A DNA stretch of 64,000 nt. Source: Unio delphinus. Lineage: Eukaryota > Mollusca > Bivalvia > Unionida > Unionidae. The stretch lies in NCBI GenBank assembly GCA_029339505.1, contig JAQISU010000036.1, forward strand, positions 7,664,501-7,728,500, in the 5' to 3' direction. Position numbers and translations under genes: made by a program. The notes beneath the pieces were generated by a model that made no database searches, was not told the origin of the DNA, and worked only from the letters and a program-made list of their open reading frames with translations. Of the stretch, positions 56,401-64,000 are shown piece after piece (within the stretch, counting starts at the first letter, position 1; every line of letters begins with the position of its first letter).

Positions 56401-57895
56401 ATATTGGAAAGCATGGCTTGTGTGTTGATTTACTAAACATTGTTTGGCTTTATGGAATGCGTTTCTTGTGTGTTTATTGACAAAACAATAATTGACTGTA
56501 TAGGAAAGCACAGCTTGAATATTGATTGATTATACAATAATTGACAGTATGATAAAGCATTTATTGTGCGTTGATTGACTAAACAATAATTGACAGTATG
56601 GGAAAGCATGGCTTGTGTGTTGACTGACTAAACAATAACTGGCATTTTCTGAAGGTTTGGCTTGACAGTATAGGAAAGCATGGCTTGTGCGTTGATTGAC
56701 TAAACAATATTTGATAGTATGGGAAAGGATGGCTTGACACGATGGGAAAGCATTTCTGGTGTGTTAAGTGACTAAACAATAATTGACAGAATGGGAAGGC
56801 ATAGCTTTACAGTATTGGAATGCATTTCTAATGTGTTAAGTGACTAAACAATAATTGACAGTATAGGAAAGAACGTCTTGACAGTATTAGAAAGCATGGC
56901 TTGTGTGTTGATTGACAGACTAATAATTGACAGTATGGGAAAGCGTGGCTTGTGTGTTGATTGACTAAACAATATTTGACAGTATGGGAAAGCATGGCTT
57001 CACAGTTTAGAAACGAATGGCTTGTTTGTTGATTGACTAAACAATAATTAATAGTAGAGTAAAGCATGGCTTGACAATATAATAAATCATTTCTTGTGTG
57101 TTGATTGACTAAACAATATTTGACAGTATAGGAAAGCATTTCTTGTGCGTTGATTGACAAAACAATAACTGACAGTATGGGAAAGCACATCTTGTGTGTT
57201 GATTGACTAAACAATAATTCACAGTATGGGAAAGCATTTCCTGTGTGCTGATTGACTAAATAATTATCGACAGTATGAGAAAGCATTTCTTGTGTGTTGA
57301 TTGACTAGATAATTATTGACAGTATGGGAAAGCATTTCTTGTGTGTTGATTGACTAAACAATAATTCACATTGTGGGAAAGCATTTTCTGTGTGTTGATT
57401 GTGTAAGCAATATTTTACAGTATGTGAAAGCATTTCTTATGTGCTGATTGACTAAACAAAAAATGACAGTATTGGGAATAATTTCTGGTGTGTTTATTGA
57501 CTAAACAATATTGGACAGTATGGGTAGGCATTGCTTGTGTTTTGATTGACAAAATAATAATTGACAGTATGGTAAAGCATTTCTTGTGCGTTGATTGACA
57601 AAACAATAATTGACTGTGTGGGAAAGCATTTCCTGTGTGTTGATTGACTAAACAATGATTGACAGTATGGAAAAACATGACTTGTGTCTACATTGACTTA
57701 ACAATATTAGACAGTGTGGGAAAGCAATTATTGTGCTAAACAATATTTAACAGTATGCGTCGGAATGGTTGGTGCGTTGATGGACTAAACAATAACTGAC
57801 AGTATGGGAAAGCATTTATTGTGTGTGGATTGACTAAACAATATATGACAGTATGGGTAGGCATGGCTTGTGTGTTGATTGACAACAATACGGAC
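53425..57895. repeat. 49-bp minisatellite, about 90 copies (4.5 kb)
   Basis: The unit TTGATTGACTAAACAATAAT + TGACAGTATGGGAAAGCATG + GCTTGTGTG repeats with frequent substitutions and some half units. Variants alternate (GCATGGCTTG against GCATTTCTTG), which suggests higher-order units. The many minus-strand frames of 66-152 codons are repeat artefacts. Confidence 0.96.
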
Positions 57896-58785
57896 AGTGG
57901 TATATAATGCCCTAATACTTCCTTCTTCAATTCAAGCTTGGCTGGACGCATATCTCACAACGTAATATCGGTGTATAGTTTTATCCTCAGATCAGTTCTT
58001 CGAAAAGGAAACAAAAGGTAAGCAACAAAAAAGAAAAATTTCATTTGCTCGTCAGTATGAAAATTTGCCATGTATTGTATTGATTGAACATTGATTGTTT
58101 TCATTCGCCATTGATTGTAGTGATTAAACATTTTTTGAATTGATTTGACATCGATTGTATTCATTCGAGATTGATCGTATTATTCCACATTTTATTAATT
58201 CAACGTTGATTGCAGAATATAGGGACATTTCATTTTGATGCATAAAAAATTAACAATTTATGAACTGCGATTCCAGAAATTAAAAAATTGATAATGAATA
58301 TAGATTGAAACAAATTTATAAAACAAATGTACCGTTTTTTATATTTTTATATACAAATACAGAGTTGGTTAAGAGTAGAAAGACTAAAGGGTCATCCTTG
58401 TTTGTTTTATATGTTGTTTGCATATATTTTTAAGATACATGAACTAGAGATCCTTTTCTGAAAACATATTTAATGCAACATTCATCCTGTCGTTAAAAAA
58501 ATGCGAAAGACCAGCAATATAGCATTATCGAAATCCTCATTGATTTACACAAATGACCAATTTTCTTTCATACTTAGCGATGTAGAAAATGTTCACATGT
58601 CTAGGACCAACATTAACTCAATATTCTCATTCTCAATTCCAGTAAAATAACTTTACAACATTAAATGTAGGCATATGTGGTCATAAATGTACTGATAACT
58701 TGGACTTCTAAATTTTTCTGACATGGAAACAGCTCGGTTTAGCAACCCTGTAAAACCAAGGTAATTTTTTTCTTCAAGGCATAAT
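57896..58785. other. Unassigned sequence after the 49-bp array
   Basis: A short degenerate ATTGATTGTATTGATT-type patch lies at 58050-58215; otherwise nothing recognised. Confidence 0.5.
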
Positions 58786-58787
58786 AA

Positions 58788-59320
58788 ACTTCAAACTATT
58801 CAAATTATATTACGTTATATTTCATAAACATCAAACTTTTCAATTTATTATCACATTATATTTCATAAACTTCAAGCTATTCAAATTAGTATTACATTAT
58901 ATTTCATAACTTAAAACTATTCAAATTATTATTACATTATATTTAATAACTTCAAGCTATTCAAATTATTATTACATTATATTTCATAAGCGTCAAGCTA
59001 TTCAAATTAGTATTACATTATATTTCATAACTTCAAACTATTCAAATTATTATTACATTATATTTCATAAACTTCAAGCTATTCAAATTAGTATTACATT
59101 ATATGTCATAACTTCAAACATTTCAAATTATTATATTTCATTACATTTCATAAACTTTAAACTTTTCAAATCAGTATAACATAATATTTCATAAACTTTA
59201 AACTATTTAAATTATTTTTACATTATATTTCAAAGACTTCAGATTATTTAAATTATTATTACATTATATTTCATAAACTCCAAAGTATTCCAATTCTTAT
59301 TACATTGTATTTGATTTAAT
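58788..59320. repeat. ~41-bp minisatellite, about 13 copies
   Basis: The unit ATTACATTATATTTCATAAA + CTTCAAGCTATTCAAATTATT repeats with small length changes. Confidence 0.93.
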
Positions 59321-59744
59321 GTGAAATATATCTTTTGGAACGAAATCTTACTATTATTTATTAATCGCAATAACGAAATAAAAATATTTTCATCATGTCA
59401 CTTAAGGGGCTCCGTACAATAACCGCTGAATTTCATTCATGGTTTTAAATTAGGAGTGCACAAACATAACAATATTTGAAGCCAAATGATTTCTTTACTC
59501 TTTTTTGTTTTACTCCATTTTTTTAATTTTTATTTGATTTTATTGCGAGGTGGGCTATTACAGCACAACAAGACTTTGCATGTTCAGGGTGCCAAAGGTG
59601 AAGTGTCTACATCCTCATACAACCAATCACCTTTGAGTAATACGATATATGAAATCATATTAAACACAGGCACGCTTTGAAAAGTCCTGATTTAATACAT
59701 GAGCAGTGATAGGCGACGATATTGGCATAATGGGACGTACGAAT

Positions 59745-60525
59745 AAAAAACTTCCCTGGGACAAGATTTATAGGGACAATGGGACTTACCATTACAATTC
59801 CCCCGGGGACGATATAGGGACAATAAATTGTGGGTACAATGGTGCTTACAATTAATATAGGGACGATAGGAATGGAACAGGTGAGGGGACGTCGCGGTAC
59901 TAACTACTTCAGCGTGTGGTGCGCGCGCGCGTGAGAGAGTGTTTGTATACGTGTGTATATGCTAGCGTATGTTTGTTTGTGTGTATGTGTTGGTCTTTGT
60001 TTGTCTTTATAAAACTCCCTTTATCCCTGTCAAATTCATTTCAACTACCTACCTACCAAAAGTAGCGCATATTCAGTTCAGATATTTGCAACACTGTTAC
60101 CATTATTTTTGTTTTAACAGGAACGTCACACAAGTTGAGTTTAAACATACAAAATAGTTTTTTTTTTTCTCCAAAGGAATTTCCCACAAGTTGCAGCTAT
60201 AATAAATAGATAGTGGGATTTCATAACATATTTGACTCATTATAGCTATAAATTGATACAATGGTATTTATCTACGATTGTCAAACAAGTTGAGCGTGGG
60301 GACCCCAAGTGGCCGAGTGGTATAAAGCGCTTTCCGTTCAGGATCACTGCTATCTCATCTCTGTCTGTGTGGGTTCGAGTGTAAGATTCGGCTAATATAG
60401 TTATGTGACAAAGCTTGCCAGTAGCCTCTCGTGGGTCGGTGGTTCTTTCCCTATAAATCTTGTCCCTATGTCGTCCCGGGGAGTATTTTAGATGTAAGTC
60501 CCATTGTCCATATATCGTCCCTTAT
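59745..60525. repeat. Inverted-repeat structure enclosing a SINE
   Basis: The left arm (about 59757-59820: GGACAAGATTTATAGGGACA, ATGGGACTTAC, GGGGACGATATAGGGAC) is complementary to the right arm (about 60450-60520: CTATAAATCTTGTCCCTATG, CGTCCCGGGGAG, AAGTCCCATTGTCC). The arms are internally repetitive (GGGACAAT, GGGACGAT). About 630 bp separate them, including a family B SINE that stops exactly where the right arm begins. Confidence 0.75.
60299..60449 (+). repeat. tRNA-derived SINE, family B, 3'-truncated
   Basis: The head ACCCCAAGTGGCCGAGTGGT + ATAAAGCGC (box A), GGGTTCGAGTG (box B) and body AGCTTGCCAGTAGCCTCTCG end at CGGTGGTTCTTTCC, where the inverted-repeat arm starts. Confidence 0.85.
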
Positions 60526-60774
60526 CACTATGAATTGTAAAAGAAAGACGCGAAACCAGAAAAAAATATCTACACCTGCAACAACAATTAAGTTTAATAT
60601 TGTCGTCAATGTTGTTAAAGATCGAGGTCCGAAAATATCTTAAAAAGGGTTACACTGCCTTACGTGTTTGTAAAGTATGGTTGGTTGAATATGTGGATAG
60701 ATTACCTCATCGTAGCAAGTAATCTGTTATACAAAACATGTATTATTCAACCTCATGTATGCGGAATGTAAATG

Positions 60775-60985
60775 TAAATTATCTCCATCTGGAACCAGTC
60801 TACATTCACTGGTTGTGACTTAGCTATTTCGTTTAAAATGAAAATGTCATGCATAGTGTAAAGTAGTGTCACATTTCTGTATAACATCCTGGAGCCAGTT
60901 TACATCACTGGTTGTGACTTAGCTATTTCGTTTAAAATGAAATGTTATTCAGAGTGTAAAGTAGTCTCACATTTCTGATTAACAG
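60775..60985. repeat. ~105-bp tandem duplication
   Basis: Two copies share ACTGGTTGTGACTTAGCTAT + TTCGTTTAAAATGAAA and GTGTAAAGTAGT.TCACATTTCTG. Confidence 0.9.
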
Positions 60986-60992
60986 CAATATC

Positions 60993-61290
60993 ACCCGGTT
61001 GCCTAATTGTTAGAGCGTTTGCCTCACATGCGCGAGATGGCGGCTTTGAACCCTGGCAGGGATATACCAAAGACTTACAAAATGGTACTAGCAACTGCCT
61101 TGTCGCTTGTCGCTTGTCGCTTGTCGCTCAGTATTTAAAGGCTAGTGTTAGGACTCGGCTTTCTGGTGTCAGAATAATGTGACTGTCTGTTGCACGAAGC
61201 CCCAGTACTAGACATCAATAAAAACTGTTACACTGCATAAATCATGGCCGTATGACTGAAAGTTTGTTAAAGCTACTTTAGAAACCAAAA

Positions 61291-61292
<2 letters not shown>
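60993..61292 (+). repeat. tRNA-derived SINE, family A (full-length)
   Basis: The tRNA-like head CCCGGTTGCCTAATTGTTAG + AGCG is followed by a degenerate box B, then the shared body (AAAATGGTACTAGCAACTGC, TGTCAGAATAATGTGACTG, CAGTACTAGACATCA) and the end GTTAAAGCTACTTTA. A (CA)n tail at 61294-61321 follows. Confidence 0.88.

Positions 61293-61293
<1 letters not shown>

Positions 61294-61321
<28 letters not shown>
61294..61321. repeat. (CA)n microsatellite
   Basis: A pure CA run forming the tail of the SINE. Confidence 0.95.
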
Positions 61322-61323
<2 letters not shown>

Positions 61324-61679
61324 TGTATAATAGTTTCTCGACTGCGTCAAACTTAACACTGAAGGAAAGGGTTTAGATCAGTTATTTTTGAGGCAAAGGA
61401 TAGGACCTGACTCCTTTTTATATCAAACACATTGTATACGTTCAGTTTTTAAATTTTGGCGGATCTAATTAATACAGGATGATTCGTTGCTCAAAGGAAG
61501 TGTAGCTAATTAAAATTGTATTTTAAATGGGTCGTATTAAGACATAACGTAAGCTCATCAGAGGTTGTGTACTGACGGTAAATAAAACATATATAATTGG
61601 AACTTGTGAAGGCGTAATACGTACAATACGTTCATCAGCCGCTCACATTAGACTTAGACTACAAATTAAGTTTCTTCTT

Positions 61680-61847
61680 CTTAATATTAATTATTATCAT
61701 TATGATTATCAATAATCTTCTTAATATGATCATTATCATTAATATTATATTTTTATTATGATTATCAATAATTAAGATTATTATTATATATCATTATTAT
61801 TATCATTAATTATTATTATGATTATGATTATGATTATTATATTATTA

Positions 61848-61878
<31 letters not shown>

Positions 61879-61945
61879 TGTATGTATGTATGTATGTATG
61901 TATGTATGTATGTATGTATGTATGTATGTATGTATGTATGTGTGT
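61680..61945. repeat. ATT-rich tract followed by (TATG)n
   Basis: Degenerate ATTATTATCATTAAT-like trinucleotide sequence (61680-61850), then a nearly pure TATG run to about 61940. MYVC-type frames are artefacts. Confidence 0.95.
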
Positions 61946-62914
61946 CTGTGTTTGTGTATATGTATGTTTGATTGTAGGTATGTATGTGTGTGTGTATGTA
62001 TGCATGTATTTTTATGTATGTATGTTTGTTAGTTTCTTCTTTTCACTTTCTTATAAAGCGTGCCATTTATATTTTATGTATAAAAGCGTTCAAACATTGT
62101 CAGGAAAATGTTAGAATGAAAATGATTTTTGTTGGTGGGGATGCTTTTAGAGTTTAGCACGCTTTCCCATTTTATTTGTTTTATATCAGCGAATTATATA
62201 TCTGAACTTATATTTAATAGAAGCGCCGTTTTGAATAAGACACGGTAAATACTATGTCGTTTAAAATTTGTTGTTCAAGAAACGTAAGAAATCATGCTGC
62301 AAGCAATAGATGTGCAATAATGAGTAAGGGATACATAGCATAAGTCATGAGAACTATGATTGCTGTAATAATTAATTAGTTATCGCTTTATATGAAAAAC
62401 CCACAGAAACAAAATTTGGACAATATCACGGTTTACTGAATACAATAATAATGATCCATCCTCTATAGTCTATTAACATTAACAGGTGGTCAATTAATTT
62501 TTGAACTTAACGTATAATTTAGGGTGTTGGGAAGTTACATGTGTAAATCGGTCAACCAGAGCGAGATAAGGACCACGTGTTCTCGATTATAATGAGATTC
62601 CGACAGAAGGAAGGGGATTAGCCCTCTCTCATCGTAGTAGGCCTCTAATCCTTTTGACTCCATATAAGCGTTATATGGCTGCACGTTTATTTAATGGTAG
62701 ATCAAAAAATTCATATGATAATTGGCTGCTGAAATAAAATTAAATCAAGCGAAACGTGTATTGCTTTGTGTGTATTAACACATAATATAATGTCTGAATA
62801 GGACAGTTTACACACAAAATGTACATACACGTTTTACTGTTGTGTCACGTTATACGCTAAACTGTCGATATACAGTGTTTATATATTTGTATGATATATG
62901 TATGGGTAATTGAG
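61946..62914. other. Unassigned intergenic sequence
   Basis: No coding, RNA or repeat signal recognised. Confidence 0.5.
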
Positions 62915-63460
62915 GGAGACGACCGATGGCTTCATCGTTGGTGGATGAAGGGTGATTAAGGACGCTGTCAAAGTGTTAAGCCCGTCATTGAAAATTCTTC
63001 TCTTTGTTTGTAATTAGTGTGTTCCCATCTACACTGAGAAGTGGGTATGATCCAGAGGATGTAGGTCCATACACTTCTTTCAGGGCATTTTAGAAGTTCT
63101 TCATGTCTTGCTGGTATGCATAGCACTGGGTCTCTTCAGCTTTGTTGCTCAGACATGGGTCTCACATCTGACGAGCTTTCTGCTGTACAGTTCTGCGCAT
63201 ATTGTTGCACACGTCTTTCCTAGAAATGTACTTAGGGTTGTTAAGGTAGGTTTGATGGAGGTGACATTTCTCATGCATAAACTGCTTGATCTCGTCGCAC
63301 GTCTCATCAAACCAGTATGGATGCATTCTGGTTGAGGGTCCTAGGATTTCAGAAGTTGTGCTGTAGACCAGCTCTCTGAATGATGCCCAGTCGATCTATG
63401 CATTCCGATTGTCGAGAGTGGTGGCTTTCAGACGTTCTTCCAGGGCATCCTAGTCGGCCT
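62915..63460 (-). pseudogene. RTE-type non-LTR retrotransposon fragment (linker and N-terminal RT region)
   Basis: On the minus strand, interrupted frames read D-W-A-S-F-R-E-L-V-Y-S-T-T, then C-D-E-I-K-Q-F-M-H-E-K, then a Y-Q-Q-D-M-K-N-F segment and N-A-L-K-E-V-Y-G-P. They end H-F-D-S-V-L-N-H-P-S-S-T-N-D-E-A-I. This is the characteristic segment between endonuclease and RT in RTE elements. Several stops and a frameshift show it is dead. It covers a region absent from the 4740-5650 fragment, so the two may be different parts of one family. Confidence 0.8.
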
Positions 63461-63461
63461 G

Positions 63462-63589
63462 GTGTCAGGAGAATGTGACTGGGTGGGACATCATGCTAAT
63501 TGTCTGATGCATGATGCCCCAGTGCTAGACATCACTAAAACCTGCCTCACTGCAGACATTGTAGCGATATGACTGAACAAGTGTTAAAG
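63462..63589 (+). repeat. tRNA-derived SINE, family A, 3' part
   Basis: It contains GGTGTCAGGAGAATGTGACT + GGGTGGGACATCATG, CCAGTGCTAGACATCACTAA and CTGCCTCACTGCAGACATTG. It ends at GTGTTAAAG, where a hAT-like terminus begins. The tRNA head is missing. Confidence 0.85.
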
Positions 63590-64000
63590 CAGGGGTCTCA
63601 AATTCGCGGCCCGCGGGCCATTTGAGGCCCGCGAGACGATATTTTGCGGCCCGCTACCTGACAGCAAAGTTTAGTGTTAATGCAGCCCGCGCGTTTTCCC
63701 CATTCTCATATCTATAATTGTGACCCTCCGCGACGGTTTCAGTCGAATCTCACCAACTAGTCTAATTCTGATTTTTATTATGTTTGTATAGGTTTGGACG
63801 TTGATTATAATGGTAAAAACCGTTTTAAAATCGGACTAAACGTTTTTATTTTATAGCATTTTATGAGACAAACATGGCCAAAGTGCGGTTTTGAGAAAAC
63901 ACGCTTCAAATGCTGTATATACATATATCAAAAGTTAAAAAAAGTCAGTTAGTGGGTAATGCACAACCATAATTGTGTAAATCGTAGCAATTTGACACAG
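63590..64000. mobile_element. hAT-type DNA transposon, one end (runs off window)
   Basis: From 63590 the sequence reads CAGGGGTCTCAAATTCGCGG followed by CCCGCGGGCC. This is the classic terminal inverted repeat of Charlie-like hAT transposons, with CAGGGG at the tip and a GC-rich subterminal block that stands out in AT-rich DNA. It interrupts SINE A at TGTTAAAG, the likely 8-bp target duplication. The other end and any transposase lie right of the window. Confidence 0.75.

Noticed and set aside
53425..57895. CRISPR-like array of direct repeats
   Set aside because: Repeats are contiguous with no unique spacers, and the genome is eukaryotic. It is a minisatellite.

Overview
This is a eukaryotic, AT-rich window. 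Its genes are built from short exons with GT-AG introns, and it is crowded with microsatellites, long minisatellites, tRNA-derived SINEs, non-LTR retrotransposon fragments, a hAT-type transposon end and virus-like (Polinton-type) DNA. The two SINE families and the shape of the EGF/mucin gene suggest a lophotrochozoan animal, most likely a mollusc. That placement is inferred from general familiarity, not from a database match.

Layout. (1) 1-3085, plus strand: three intact intronless ORFs lie head to tail, the first running off the left edge. They look like part of a large virus-like mobile element. They are followed by a 16-bp inverted repeat, a 45-bp tandem array and microsatellites (3166-3955). 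(2) 4006-35417, plus strand: one large multi-exon gene without its 5' end. I traced 25 exons whose splice phases agree throughout. They encode 13 cysteine-rich EGF-type or laminin-EGF/EGF exons, a Thr/Ser-rich mucin segment carrying one frameshift, a SEA domain, a further EGF-like module, a transmembrane helix and a cytoplasmic tail ending close to an NPIY motif. The window encodes about 1,266 residues once the frameshift is allowed for. The introns hold many minisatellites, a truncated RTE-type retrotransposon (4740-5650, minus) and a decayed Polinton-like element (about 23450-26650, minus) that is itself invaded by two SINEs. (3) 35418-41200: intergenic DNA with minisatellites and one SINE. 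(4) 41200-41879, minus strand: the last coding exon and 3' UTR of a cytosolic glycerol-3-phosphate dehydrogenase (GPD1 family) gene. Its other exons were not found. (5) 44530-51975: a retrotransposon-derived complex with RT fragments, a 63-64-bp minisatellite that appears to come from RT coding sequence, and a 1.77-kb unit present three times in tandem. (6) 52530-59320: long satellites, including a 49-bp unit repeated about 90 times. (7) 59700-64000: an inverted-repeat structure enclosing a SINE, further SINEs, a second RTE fragment, and a hAT-like terminus inserted in a SINE at the right edge.

The EGF/mucin/SEA protein is predicted to be a type I cell-surface glycoprotein. Its extracellular EGF repeats would bind calcium and ligands, the mucin part would act as a spacer, the SEA domain would sit next to the membrane, and NPIY would be an endocytic or PTB-binding signal. 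Most other long open frames in the window are artefacts of tandem repeats. The observations I would follow first are the left-edge three-ORF element, the 43-bp array that multiplies a splice donor, and the minisatellite apparently born from a reverse-transcriptase gene.
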